A stretch of DNA of 64,000 nucleotides from Sediminibacillus terrae (GCF_009602435.1 NZ_VZDQ01000025.1:124001-188000); one strand, 5' to 3'. Counted from the first letter of the stretch, positions 25,434 through 34,040 are shown. The notes: generated by a model from the sequence alone, not told the origin. Numbers and translations: made by a program.

Positions 25434-27512
25434 GTGGACGATCGCAGTGATCGAATCTTAAAAGAGATACTGAATTATCCTGGAACAACCAGCAAGCAGC
25501 TGGAAAAGAAATATAACTTGTCACGTCGGCAGCTTGGCTATAGTCTCGGCAAAATCAACAGCAGGCTCAAGGAGAACAAACTGCCTGCCATCGAACGGAC
25601 TCGGCAAGGGCAGTTTCTAATCGGTCAGGAAGTATACTTTTACTTCAACCGGGATTCCGAAGTAATCGAAACGTCGGCTCCGGCTTTATCGGAAAAACAG
25701 CGTGTACAGTTGATAACTTTGATGCTTGTCAGCAGGGAAGACCTATCTCTTTTCCATTTCACGAGTGAATTTTATGTCAGCAAAAACACGATATTACAGG
25801 ATTTGAAACTAGTAGAGGAGCTTGTCGGAAAATTCACCCTTTCCGTCCGCTATTCCCGGAAACAGGGTTATCTTTTGGAAGGAAATGAGTTTCAAGTCCG
25901 GCGTTTATTGACATACATCACGAACAAAACCCTGGAAATGGTCAATGGCAAAACACATTTTCTTCGTATTACCGGCATTGGAGAAAAAGACATCCAGGCA
26001 CTTGCAGAAAGAGTCGGTGGGGTGGAAAAAGAGCTTGGCTTGAAATTCACCGATGAGAAACTGACCACGATGCCGTACATTCTTTCTCTGGTCATCAAAA
26101 GAATCGACAAAGGGTGCTTGATCAACTCTTTTTATATCAAATATGAAGAACTGTCGGATACCAAGCAATATCAGGCCACGGAAAAAATATTAGCCGATAT
26201 CGGGCCGATTCCGATGGAAGAGCGACTGTTCATCACGCTGTTTCTCTTGTCTACCAATGTTTACTGGTCGGGTTTTTTGACAGAAGAAACGATTCCCAAT
26301 CTGATCAGTGCGCTCAGAAAAATGCTGCGGATATTTGAAAAACGGGCATGCATTACCTTGCAGGATAAGGAACAGCTGCTCAACAAACTCCTTTTGCATG
26401 TCAAACCTGCTTATTATCGTATTAAATACCACCTGACGGAAATGACGGAACACCTGCATGAACAGAACAAGCAGCTCCAAGAACTGCATCATTTGATAAG
26501 ACAATCTACCGGACCGCTGGAAGAGTTGATCGGAATGCCGATACCCGAAAGCGAAACAAGTTATTTAACGCTGCTGATCGGCGGATGGATGACCAGACAG
26601 GGGGAAGATATCCGCAAAAAATGGAAAGCGATCGTTGTCTGCCCAAAAGGTGTATCAGTGTCCAGGATGATGTACAGCGAGCTTCGTAATTTGTTTCCGG
26701 ACTTTATTTTTCTCGATACCTTGTCGATGAGGGAGTTTCAGGAATATCAATTGGACTACGATATCGTCTTTTCCTCTGTTCCGATAAACACCACGAAAAA
26801 GCTGTTCATTGCCAGCCCGATTATGGAGCTGGAAGAAAAGGAAAGGCTCAAAAAGCAAGTGATGCTCGAGCTTAGCGGGGTCATCCCCTCGGCCATCGAG
26901 GTAGATGATTTGCTCGAGGTCATTTCCGACCATGCCGACATCCGGAACGAAAAGCAGCTGGCCACTGCCCTGTATCAATACATCCACCGAGATCCCACTG
27001 CTGCAATAAAACGAAGCAGCAAGGGGCAAGATGGTCTGGCACTGGCCGATCTGTTGACTCCGGAACAAATCACACTGAAACAAGCAGCAAGCTCTTGGGA
27101 AGAAGCCGTCCGAATTGCCAGCGGTCCTTTGCTGGAAAACGGGACTGTCACGGAAGGGTATGTAGAGGCGATGCTGGAGAATGAAAAAGACCCATATATT
27201 GTGCTTGCGCCAAATATGGCGATTCCCCATGCCGCACCTGATCAGGGTGTCCGGAAAGTGGGCATGAGCATGCTCCGACTGGAGGAGGGAGTCCCCTTCA
27301 CAGATGATTACTCGATCCAAATCATTGTAGTAATAGCAGCTGTGGATAAGAAAAAGCATTTGAAAGCCTTGGTCCAGCTCATGGAGCTGGCCAGGTCGGA
27401 AGAAGCGCGCAGCCAGGTGATGAACGCCGATACCTCTGCCGCTGTTCATGCTGTGATTCAGCAATATGCCGACACATATAATTTACAACTAGGTAGCGAG
27501 GTGGAGACATGA
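25434..27512 (+). CDS. PRD-containing transcriptional activator, MtlR/GatR type
   Basis: PTS-controlled activator of 692 residues. N-terminal helix-turn-helix (SKQLEKKYNLSRRQLGYSL), a second DNA-binding region, and two PRD domains between about 170 and 395 (second PRD His in LHVKPAYYRIKYHL). Then a galactitol-type EIIB-like domain with Cys403 in VVCPKGVSVSRMM, and a C-terminal EIIA-like domain with His599 in MAIPHAAPDQGV. Phosphorylation of these residues by HPr and by the cognate transporter should set activity. The start is GTG at 25434, with GAGGGGGG nine bases upstream. It overlaps the EIIA gene by 4 bases, so it is the first gene of the operon it most likely activates. Confidence 0.9.
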   Translation: MDDRSDRILKEILNYPGTTSKQLEKKYNLSRRQLGYSLGKINSRLKENKLPAIERTRQGQFLIGQEVYFYFNRDSEVIETSAPALSEKQRVQLITLMLVSREDLSLFHFTSEFYVSKNTILQDLKLVEELVGKFTLSVRYSRKQGYLLEGNEFQVRRLLTYITNKTLEMVNGKTHFLRITGIGEKDIQALAERVGGVEKELGLKFTDEKLTTMPYILSLVIKRIDKGCLINSFYIKYEELSDTKQYQATEKILADIGPIPMEERLFITLFLLSTNVYWSGFLTEETIPNLISALRKMLRIFEKRACITLQDKEQLLNKLLLHVKPAYYRIKYHLTEMTEHLHEQNKQLQELHHLIRQSTGPLEELIGMPIPESETSYLTLLIGGWMTRQGEDIRKKWKAIVVCPKGVSVSRMMYSELRNLFPDFIFLDTLSMREFQEYQLDYDIVFSSVPINTTKKLFIASPIMELEEKERLKKQVMLELSGVIPSAIEVDDLLEVISDHADIRNEKQLATALYQYIHRDPTAAIKRSSKGQDGLALADLLTPEQITLKQAASSWEEAVRIASGPLLENGTVTEGYVEAMLENEKDPYIVLAPNMAIPHAAPDQGVRKVGMSMLRLEEGVPFTDDYSIQIIVVIAAVDKKKHLKALVQLMELARSEEARSQVMNADTSAAVHAVIQQYADTYNLQLGSEVET

Positions 27513-28015
27513 ATGACTTCTATTTTGAAGAAGCGAACGTACTTTTGAATCTGGAAGCAGAAAACGATAAAGACGTACTAGTGCGGATGGGGAGAAATTT
27601 GCAGAAGCTTGGCCTGGTACGGAAGAGCTTCATCGACGCGATTGTCGCCAGGGAAGAAGAATTTTCAACAGGGCTTCCGACCAGCAGCGTTTCTGTAGCG
27701 ATTCCCCATACCGATATCGAGCATGTGAAACAGAAGTCGATCAGTATCGGCGTTTTAAAAAATGAAGTGGCTTTCGGCGTGATGGGCGATCCCGAAGAAA
27801 CGACGCCGGTCAAGGTGGTGTTCATGCTGGCGATGGATGAAACACATTCCCAGCTTTATCTGTTGCAGCGGTTGATGAGCATTTTCCAGCATAACACCAT
27901 GTTGACCACCATCGCCCAGGAGCAGGACAAAGCAAAGATTGTCAGGCTTGTAAAGTCAGAATTGGAAGAAATCAATGAAGGAGGAGAAGTGACATGGCAA
28001 AAAAACAAGTATTAG
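27509..28015 (+). CDS. gatA: PTS EIIA component, galactitol/fructose type
   Basis: Cytoplasmic phosphocarrier of 168 residues passing phosphate from HPr to the EIIB partner. The phosphorylated His67 sits in VSVAIPHTDIEHVKQKS, the hallmark of the EIIA-2 (mannitol/fructose) family. ATGA overlap with the regulator gene and a 22-base overlap with the EIIB gene show tight translational coupling. Galactitol specificity comes from the GatB/GatC-type partners and the GatD-like dehydrogenase downstream. Confidence 0.87.
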   Translation: MNDFYFEEANVLLNLEAENDKDVLVRMGRNLQKLGLVRKSFIDAIVAREEEFSTGLPTSSVSVAIPHTDIEHVKQKSISIGVLKNEVAFGVMGDPEETTPVKVVFMLAMDETHSQLYLLQRLMSIFQHNTMLTTIAQEQDKAKIVRLVKSELEEINEGGEVTWQKNKY

Positions 28016-28278
28016 TGGCGTGCGGGGCAGGAATAGCGACATCGACGATCGTAAACAATGCAATCGAGGAAATGGCGAAAGAGCATCAGCTTGATTTGGA
28101 TATCAAACAAATCAAAATAGCAGAGGTGAACAGCTATGCGGAAACAGCGGATCTTCTAGTGACAACAGCGACCATTCAAAAAGACTACGACTTTCCCGTC
28201 ATTACGGCTCGTTCCTTTTTGACTGGTATCGGAGTGGAAGATACCAAAAAGCAAATACTCGATGCACTGCTGAAATAA
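27994..28278 (+). CDS. gatB: PTS EIIB component, galactitol type
   Basis: 94-residue phosphocarrier that phosphorylates the sugar during transport. The phosphocysteine is Cys10 in LVACGAGIATSTIV, the P-loop typical of the GatB family. It starts inside the end of gatA. Relatives act on galactitol or on pentitols such as arabitol, so the sugar alcohol is not fixed by this gene alone. Confidence 0.9.
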   Translation: MAKKQVLVACGAGIATSTIVNNAIEEMAKEHQLDLDIKQIKIAEVNSYAETADLLVTTATIQKDYDFPVITARSFLTGIGVEDTKKQILDALLK

Positions 28279-28303
28279 TAAAAAGTGGAGGTAGGAAGAG
28301 CGT

Positions 28304-28366
28304 ATGGGTATGGATGGAATACTATTTGTGAATTATTTCACATTAAATGAAAATCAGGGGGGATGA
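28304..28366 (+). CDS. Small translated leader frame between gatB and gatC, 20 residues
   Basis: Unrecognised. ATG at 28304 follows a very strong purine tract (GGAGGTAGGAAGAG, 28287-28300). The frame reads MGMDGILFVNYFTLNENQGG and its TGA (28364-28366) ends 2 bases before the proposed gatC GTG at 28369. This arrangement suggests translational coupling: ribosomes finishing the peptide would re-initiate at gatC. The peptide may have no function of its own. No homologue is known to me. Confidence 0.4.
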   Translation: MGMDGILFVNYFTLNENQGG

Positions 28367-28368
28367 AA

Positions 28369-29634
28369 GTGCAGGGATTTGTCGATTTTATACAAGGATT
28401 TCTGGATTTAGGAGCCACGGTCATTTTACCGGTAGCGATTTTTATATTGGGATTGGTCTTCGGGCAAAAGCCGGGGAAAGCATTCCGCTCCGGCTTGACC
28501 ATCGGGGTGGCGTTTGTCGGTATTTTCCTGGTCGTCGATCTGCTCGTCAACAACTTAGGACCGGCTGCCCAGGGGATGGTGGAAAGACTTGGTGTGGAGT
28601 TGAATGTCATTGATGTCGGATGGCCGGCAACGTCGTCGATTGCCTGGGCATCTGTGGTTGCGGCCTTTATCATTCCTGTAGGCTTGGTTGTCAATGTCGT
28701 CATGCTGTTGACGAAAACGACCAAAATCATGAACGTGGATATTTGGAACTTCTGGCATTATACCTTCATGGGTGCAGTCGTATATTCCATCTCCGGTAGT
28801 ATTGTCCAAGGGCTTGTCGCGGCGGTCATTTTTCAAATTATCACCCTCAAAATTGCCGATTGGACAGCGCCGATGGTAAGGGACTTTTATGATTTGCCCG
28901 GGGTGGCCATTGCAACAGGAAGTACGGTTTCCTATGCGCCGGGAATCTGGCTGGTGAAATTACTGCAGAAAATACCAGTCATCAAAGACTTGAACGCCGA
29001 TCCGGATACGATTCAAAAACGTTTTGGGATTTTCGGGGAGTCGATTTTTATCGGGTTGGCTTTAGGAGCGATCATCGGCGCTTTGGCAGGATACGGAGTC
29101 GGTGACATCATTGATATCGGCATGGCGATGGCGGCTGTCATGGTCTTGATGCCTAGGATGGTCAAAATTTTAATGGAAGGCCTGATGCCAGTGTCGGAGT
29201 CGGCACGTGAATGGCTCAACAAACATTTCGGCAACCGCGAAATCAACATTGGCCTCGATGCTGCAGTATTGCTCGGTCATCCTTCAGTTATTGCAACAGC
29301 TTTGATCCTGGTGCCGATAACCGTCATCCTCGCAGTCATTTTACCGGGAAATGCCTTGCTGCCTTTCGGCGATCTGGCTACCATTCCGTTCGTGGTCGCT
29401 TTCATCGTAGGGGCCGCCCGGGGTAATATCATCCATTCCGTCATCGTAGGGACAGTGATGATCGCACTGTCGCTGTACATGGCGACAGATATTGCACCAG
29501 TGTTCACCGAGATGGGTGCCAACGCTGATCTGGAAATGGATATAGCCGAAAAGTCGACAAGGATTTCCAGTATCGACCAAGGCGGCAACTTAATCAATTG
29601 GGTTATCTGGAGAGTTTTCGAAATATTCAACTGA
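28369..29634 (+). CDS. gatC: PTS EIIC permease, galactitol type
   Basis: Integral membrane sugar channel of about 421 residues with many hydrophobic segments, GatC family. Recognisable regions: GFLDLGATVILPVAIFILG, IGVAFVGIFLVVDLLVNNLG, and the cytoplasmic loop PDTIQKRFGIFGES, which is highly conserved in GatC. It works with GatA and GatB to import and phosphorylate a sugar alcohol. The start is GTG at 28369: the GGGGGG tract (28357-28362) directly touches the ATG at 28363 but is well spaced from the GTG. Substrate inferred from family and the downstream dehydrogenases. Confidence 0.88.
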   Translation: MQGFVDFIQGFLDLGATVILPVAIFILGLVFGQKPGKAFRSGLTIGVAFVGIFLVVDLLVNNLGPAAQGMVERLGVELNVIDVGWPATSSIAWASVVAAFIIPVGLVVNVVMLLTKTTKIMNVDIWNFWHYTFMGAVVYSISGSIVQGLVAAVIFQIITLKIADWTAPMVRDFYDLPGVAIATGSTVSYAPGIWLVKLLQKIPVIKDLNADPDTIQKRFGIFGESIFIGLALGAIIGALAGYGVGDIIDIGMAMAAVMVLMPRMVKILMEGLMPVSESAREWLNKHFGNREINIGLDAAVLLGHPSVIATALILVPITVILAVILPGNALLPFGDLATIPFVVAFIVGAARGNIIHSVIVGTVMIALSLYMATDIAPVFTEMGANADLEMDIAEKSTRISSIDQGGNLINWVIWRVFEIFN

Positions 29635-29658
29635 TGAAAAGGGAGGAGCAATCGCTAG

Positions 29659-30690
29659 ATGAAGTCATTAGTCAAAACAGCACCCGGTTTCGGTCACCTG
29701 GAGATTCAGGAACGTCCGGAGCCGACGCCGGGGAAAGACCAAGTGAAGATTCAAGTAAAATGTGCCGGTATCTGCGGGTCCGACATTCATACGTATGAAG
29801 GCAACTATCGCGTGGCAGTTCCCGTGACACTGGGGCATGAATTTTCCGGTATGGTGGTGGAAACCGGCGAAAATGTTTCGGAGTTCAAGGTCGGTGATCG
29901 AGTCACTTCTGAAACGACTTTCCAGATCTGCGGCGAGTGTGCCTACTGTCAGACCGGAGATTATAATCTCTGTAGCAATCGCAAAGGGCTAGGTACCCAG
30001 CAGGATGGCGGTTTTGCCGAATATTTGATTGCCCGGAAAGAAAGTGTGCATCTTTTACCGGAAAATGTTGATTTTCAAGCTGCTGCCATGACAGAACCTT
30101 TGGCCTGCACGTATCATGCCATAGAAAAATCCGTTATCCATCCAGGTGACCTTGTCGTCGTCCTTGGGCCTGGACCGATTGGTCTTTTGACTGCACAGGT
30201 TGCTAAAAGCCGCGGTGCCGTTGTCATTATTACCGGCCTTGATCAAGATCAGATCCGTCTGGATAAAGCGGCGGAAATCGGAATCGATCATGTGGTGAAT
30301 ATTCAGCACGAGGATTTGAAACAGTTGGTGGACCACCTAACGGATGGCTATGGAGCAGATATAGTGATGGAATGCTCAGGGGCTGCCCCTGCAGCAAAAC
30401 AAGGGTTGGATTTGCTGCGGAAGAAAGGGCAATATGTCCAGGTCGGATTGTTTTCGAAGCCGGAGATCCCGTTCGACCTGGAGAAAATCATCCAAAAAGA
30501 AATCCGTGTATTGGGGACGAGGAGTCAAAAGCATTCGGACTGGGAGCCCAGTCTGGCTCTGATGGAAGAAGGAAAGGTGGATGCGGCTGCACTGGTCACC
30601 CATGAATTTCCGATTACGGAATGGGATAAAGCTTATCAAGCGATAAAAAGCGGGGAAGCGATAAAAGTGCTTCTCAAACCGGTTGGGTGA
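29659..30690 (+). CDS. Zinc-dependent polyol dehydrogenase (MDR family)
   Basis: NAD-dependent alcohol dehydrogenase of 343 residues. Catalytic zinc site AGICGSDIHTYEG and LGHEFSGMVVETG, structural zinc cysteines CGECAYCQTGDYNLC, and Rossmann motif VVLGPGPIGLL. It is similar to sorbitol/L-iditol and threonine dehydrogenases. Being inside a galactitol-type PTS operon with a second dehydrogenase downstream, it probably oxidises a phosphorylated or free polyol. Which of the two handles the imported sugar phosphate is uncertain. The start at 29659 has GGGAGGAG upstream. Confidence 0.85.
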   Translation: MKSLVKTAPGFGHLEIQERPEPTPGKDQVKIQVKCAGICGSDIHTYEGNYRVAVPVTLGHEFSGMVVETGENVSEFKVGDRVTSETTFQICGECAYCQTGDYNLCSNRKGLGTQQDGGFAEYLIARKESVHLLPENVDFQAAAMTEPLACTYHAIEKSVIHPGDLVVVLGPGPIGLLTAQVAKSRGAVVIITGLDQDQIRLDKAAEIGIDHVVNIQHEDLKQLVDHLTDGYGADIVMECSGAAPAAKQGLDLLRKKGQYVQVGLFSKPEIPFDLEKIIQKEIRVLGTRSQKHSDWEPSLALMEEGKVDAAALVTHEFPITEWDKAYQAIKSGEAIKVLLKPVG

Positions 30691-30734
30691 ACCAAAGCGT
30701 CGTTGCACCAGACATACTAAAAAGGGGTGGGAAA

Positions 30735-30959
30735 ATGGTTGATGGATTTTTGGATTTGATGCTTGGCAATTTCCGTATGATCAGTACCTTTTATTTTCAG
30801 CACCAAACTTTGTTCAATGCACTCATAGTCGGAGCAGCGGTTTATCGGCTGTTTTTCCTAAGAACAACCCGGCTCGCAGCTAAACGCGCGGGGAAGGATA
30901 GAAAGGAGGGGGAGGATGAAAGCACTCAATCTTTACGGGGTGAAGGACATCCGCTGTGA
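30735..30959 (+). CDS. Small membrane protein in the gat operon, 74 residues
   Basis: Unrecognised. ATG at 30735 has AAAAGGGGTGGG upstream. The product has one predicted membrane helix (NALIVGAAVYRLFFL) followed by a very basic then acidic tail (AAKRAGKDRKEGEDE), so it is a tail-in membrane protein. It overlaps the next gene by 44 bases in another frame, which suggests coupling. An upstream in-frame start at 30687 would overlap the previous gene and lacks a ribosome binding site. Possible roles include assisting the permease or a membrane-anchoring function; there is no direct evidence. Confidence 0.55.
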   Translation: MVDGFLDLMLGNFRMISTFYFQHQTLFNALIVGAAVYRLFFLRTTRLAAKRAGKDRKEGEDESTQSLRGEGHPL

Positions 30960-31968
30960 ACAATCTCCGGAACCTGTCATAGAAGATGGAAAAGAGGTCA
31001 TCATAAAGGTTAAAGCAGCGGGTATTTGCGGATCAGATATCTCCCGCTATCAAAAGCTAGGTCCCTATGTAAAAGGGATGACATTCGGCCATGAATTTTC
31101 GGGAGAGGTCGTGGAAACCGGGGAAGCTGTCACCGAAATAAAAACAGGCGACAGAGTTGCTGCCTGTCCGGCGTACGCATGTGGAGAATGTGAAAGCTGT
31201 CGCCGTGGCGAACCGGCCCGCTGTGCTCAACTGTCTGTCATCGGTGCCCGCCATCCAGGAGCCTATGCAGAATTTGTGAAGCTTCCTGCCGGGCATGTCA
31301 TGCGGCTTCCTGACAATGTGGACTATGACACAGCGGCTCTTGTTGAACCGGCTTCAGTCGTAGCCCACGGGTTTTACCGTACAGATGTCCGGCCCGGGGC
31401 GGAAGTAGCGGTGATGGGAGCGGGCAACATCGGCCTGTTGGCGATCCAATGGGCAAGGATATTCGGTGCCCGAAAAGTATATGCTATCGATGTCGACGAT
31501 CAAAAGCTGGAAATCGCCAGGGAGTTGGGGGCCGATGTGACGGTCAATCCATTGGTCCAGCCAGCTGACGAACAAATCATGGAACAAACTGGCGGGCGAG
31601 GTGTCGATCTGGCGGTGGAATCTGCCGGATCCCCCGCAACTTCTGCCCAGGTGCTGGCATTGCCTCGGAAAGGCGGAGAAGTGGTTTTCCTCGGGATTCC
31701 CTACGCCGATGTTACACTGGAGCGGGATTATTTTGAAAAAATCGTCCGCAATGAACTGCGGGTACTCGGTTCCTGGAATGCCGTGTCTGCACCTTTTCCG
31801 GGAAAGGAATGGACGTCGGCTATCCACTATATGAGCAGCGGTGCAATCCAGGCCGAACCGATGATTTCACATCGCTTGCAGCTGGAAGAAGGGCCGGGTA
31901 TGTTTCAAAAACTCGTGAACCGTGAAGAGCAAGCCGCTAAGGTGCTTTTTTACCCGGATAAGGAATAG
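30916..31968 (+). CDS. gatD: Galactitol-1-phosphate 5-dehydrogenase
   Basis: Zinc MDR enzyme of 350 residues expected to oxidise galactitol 1-phosphate to tagatose 6-phosphate. Catalytic zinc site AGICGSDISRYQK and FGHEFSGEVVETG, structural zinc CGECESCRRGEPARC, Rossmann VMGAGNIGLLAIQWA. The stretch LGSWNAVSAPFPGKEW closely parallels a GatD-specific region of E. coli GatD (GSWMNYSSPWPGQEW as I recall it), which supports this name over sorbitol dehydrogenase. GAAAGGAGG precedes the start. It is the last gene of the operon. Tagatose-6-phosphate kinase and aldolase genes are not present here. Confidence 0.85.
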   Translation: MKALNLYGVKDIRCEQSPEPVIEDGKEVIIKVKAAGICGSDISRYQKLGPYVKGMTFGHEFSGEVVETGEAVTEIKTGDRVAACPAYACGECESCRRGEPARCAQLSVIGARHPGAYAEFVKLPAGHVMRLPDNVDYDTAALVEPASVVAHGFYRTDVRPGAEVAVMGAGNIGLLAIQWARIFGARKVYAIDVDDQKLEIARELGADVTVNPLVQPADEQIMEQTGGRGVDLAVESAGSPATSAQVLALPRKGGEVVFLGIPYADVTLERDYFEKIVRNELRVLGSWNAVSAPFPGKEWTSAIHYMSSGAIQAEPMISHRLQLEEGPGMFQKLVNREEQAAKVLFYPDKE

Positions 31969-32136
31969 ATGCCTTCCAGGAAAAATGATTTCAAAGCTAG
32001 TGTCACCAGCCATTGCTGGATTTATCAGAATAACAATCTCCAAATTATGGACTGCTTGCCTTGATACTTCCTTGTATCAAAAAGGATGGGAAGAGGAAAA
32101 GTAACAAGGAACGACCATCTAGGGGGTGAACAGCTC

Positions 32137-32322
32137 ATGGACAAGCAACGAGGTATGTGGATTCCGCTGATTGCCTCAGTAGGAATCGGTGCCGCAGCTT
32201 ACTACAGCATGACGAAAGGACAGGGGCTGGGCAAAACAATCCAGCAGTCGATGCCAATGATGTCCGGCATCACAGGCCAGGGCGGCAATGCTCATTCACC
32301 GCAAGCCCAGAACCTTTTCTAG
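32137..32322 (+). CDS. Small hypothetical protein, 61 residues
   Basis: Unrecognised with certainty. GGGGGTGA precedes the ATG at 32137. The product begins with a hydrophobic segment (GMWIPLIASVGIGAAAYYSM) and continues with a Gln/Met/Gly-rich tail (IQQSMPMMSGITGQGG). The layout resembles DUF3918/YrzQ-type small proteins of bacilli, but this is a visual impression. It has a strong terminator directly behind it and lies 168 bases after gatD, so it may have its own promoter. The 31969-32136 spacer shows nothing clear. Confidence 0.6.
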   Translation: MDKQRGMWIPLIASVGIGAAAYYSMTKGQGLGKTIQQSMPMMSGITGQGGNAHSPQAQNLF

Positions 32323-32340
32323 AAGCCCTATAGATATATG

Positions 32341-32375
32341 AAAGAAGCACCCTGTACAGGGTGCTTCTTTTTGCG
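32341..32375. terminator. Bidirectional terminator
   Basis: Perfect 14-bp stem AAAGAAGCACCCTG / CAGGGTGCTTCTTT around a 2-base centre, with T-runs in both directions. It serves the 61-residue gene and possibly the minus-strand gene at 32452. Confidence 0.85.
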
Positions 32376-32433
32376 GGGACTGACCCCCACCGTGTCAGCG
32401 CGGTGCAGTGGTAGAGTGGTGGGGGTCAGTCCC
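32376..32433. repeat. Large inverted repeat GGGACTGACCCCCAC
   Basis: 15-bp perfect arms GGGACTGACCCCCAC (32376-32390) and GTGGGGGTCAGTCCC (32419-32433) separated by 28 bases, immediately after the terminator. It is not followed by a T-run on the plus strand. Function unknown; it may be a structured 3' element of the minus-strand gene. Confidence 0.6.
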
Positions 32434-32451
32434 TTCGATTCTCCCCTTGTT

Positions 32452-32820
32452 TTAGTCGAAGTCGTTGTAATCCTCGTAATCATAGTTGAAGGGTTGCTGT
32501 CCGTATGGGTTGTAGCCTTGACCGGGAAATCCTCCTCCATATCCTGGGTAACCGCCCTGGCCAGGAAAACCGTATCCAGGAAAGCCTTGGCCGGGATATC
32601 CATGCCCGTGTCCGGGATAATTCCAGTTGGGACCGCCGTGAGGGGATCCAGGGTAATGCTGCCATGGCTGGCCGCCGTAATGTGGCTGGTACCCATGCCC
32701 GCCATAGCCGCTTCCGAAGCCTGGATAGGAATACCCTTGGTTGTAGCCGGGAAAGCTGCCTCCCCCTGCATAGCCGAATGGTGAAAACTGCCTCATTTCT
32801 TCTTCATGGAACAAACTCAA
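32452..32820 (-). CDS. Gly/Tyr/Pro-rich low-complexity protein, possible spore coat component
   Basis: 122 residues, almost entirely Gly, Tyr, Pro, Gln and His with loose repeats such as GYPGQGFPGYGFPGQGGYPG and an acidic end YDYEDYNDFD. No catalytic domain, signal peptide or membrane segment. Tyr/Gly/His-rich proteins of this style in spore formers are often coat or crust proteins that cross-link, which is the best guess. The annotated start is a TTG at 32820; a TTG two codons later is better spaced from AAGGTGA and equally possible. Codon use matches the neighbours. Function inferred from composition only. Confidence 0.6.
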   Translation of the reverse strand: MSLFHEEEMRQFSPFGYAGGGSFPGYNQGYSYPGFGSGYGGHGYQPHYGGQPWQHYPGSPHGGPNWNYPGHGHGYPGQGFPGYGFPGQGGYPGYGGGFPGQGYNPYGQQPFNYDYEDYNDFD

Positions 32821-33077
32821 TCACCTTCTTTTCTGGATTCATCATTATCTTATTGTGCCGGTGCCCAGAATGAGCTTATCCTGAAAGGAATTAGGCGTTT
32901 ATCCAGGTGACGGCCAACATTTTTGCCAAGAACGGTTGTTTTTTCAGAAAAATCCGGTTATTTCCTTCTTTTCCTGCTGTTGCAGCTTGGACGCCTCTAG
33001 TCCGAATGTAGTATAGTTATTATAGGGAATATGTGTACAACCTGCACATAAAAAATTTGGAAGGAGTATGTATCTTT

Positions 33078-34040
33078 ATGACCCAGCACGCTTTTTTGTA
33101 CAACTCCAAGATTAGTAAGGTACTTAGAAATATCAACCAAGTAATCGTAGGAAAAGATGAACCCGCAACACTGAGCCTTGTCGCTTTATTGGCCGAAGGA
33201 CATGTCCTTCTGGAGGACGTTCCGGGTGTGGGAAAAACCATGTTAGTCCGGACTTTGGCCAAATCACTAGATTGCGATTTTAAAAGAATACAGTTTACTC
33301 CGGATTTGCTTCCATCCGATGTGACCGGAGTTTCGATATACAATCCGAAAGAGTTGGAATTTGAATTTCGAGGCGGGCCGATTCTCGGCAACATCGTCCT
33401 GGCAGATGAAATCAACCGGACCTCTCCGAAAACACAATCTGCTTTGCTGGAAGGGATGGAAGAAAACAGCGTCACGGTCGATGGCAATACAATCGAGCTG
33501 AAACATCCTTTCTTTGTCATGGCCACCCAGAATCCGATTGAGTATGAGGGGACATACCCGCTGCCGGAAGCACAACTTGACCGGTTCCTGCTCAAGCTGA
33601 AAATGGGCTATCCAACTGCACAGGAAGAACTGCAAATGTTGGAAAAAACATCGAAAACCCATCCCATTAACGACATCGAGGCCGTGATCGACAAAGAGGA
33701 ATTGGTCACGATACAACGGGAAGTCAAGGAAGTATATATGGACCAGAACGTCCAGCGCTATATCATCGATATCGTTACAGGAACAAGAGAGCATCGGGGA
33801 GCTTATTTAGGGGTCAGTCCCCGTGGGTCTATTGCCCTGATGAAAGCGGCCAAGGCATATGCTTATATTCATGACCGCGATTACGTGCTGCCGGATGATG
33901 TGAAATATTTGGCGCCGTTCGTATTGGCCCACCGGATCATTTTGACTTCGGAGGCAAAGTTTGAAGGCATAACGGCAGAAATGATCATCGAGGAGCTGCT
34001 CAGCAATGCCTCGATCCCTGTGCGAAAGGAATATAGTTGA
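33078..34040 (+). CDS. yeaC: MoxR-family AAA+ ATPase, YeaC
   Basis: AAA+ ATPase of 320 residues, matching B. subtilis YeaC. Walker A EDVPGVGKTML, Walker B IVLADEINRTSPKTQ, sensor region PIEYEGTYPLPEAQLDRF. MoxR proteins act as chaperones for metal- or protein-complex maturation together with VWA or DUF58 partners. The gene is coupled (TGATG) to yeaD and then yebA, the same three-gene order as in B. subtilis upstream of guaA. The start at 33078 has AAGGAG 11 bases upstream; an in-frame GTG at 33033 is less likely. The substrate of this system is unknown. Confidence 0.9.
   Translation: MTQHAFLYNSKISKVLRNINQVIVGKDEPATLSLVALLAEGHVLLEDVPGVGKTMLVRTLAKSLDCDFKRIQFTPDLLPSDVTGVSIYNPKELEFEFRGGPILGNIVLADEINRTSPKTQSALLEGMEENSVTVDGNTIELKHPFFVMATQNPIEYEGTYPLPEAQLDRFLLKLKMGYPTAQEELQMLEKTSKTHPINDIEAVIDKEELVTIQREVKEVYMDQNVQRYIIDIVTGTREHRGAYLGVSPRGSIALMKAAKAYAYIHDRDYVLPDDVKYLAPFVLAHRIILTSEAKFEGITAEMIIEELLSNASIPVRKEYS

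Noticed and set aside
33806-33824. Second copy of the GGGGTCAGTCCCC repeat inside yeaC
   Set aside because: It encodes the conserved GVSPRG motif of MoxR proteins, so the likeness to 32376-32433 is probably chance.
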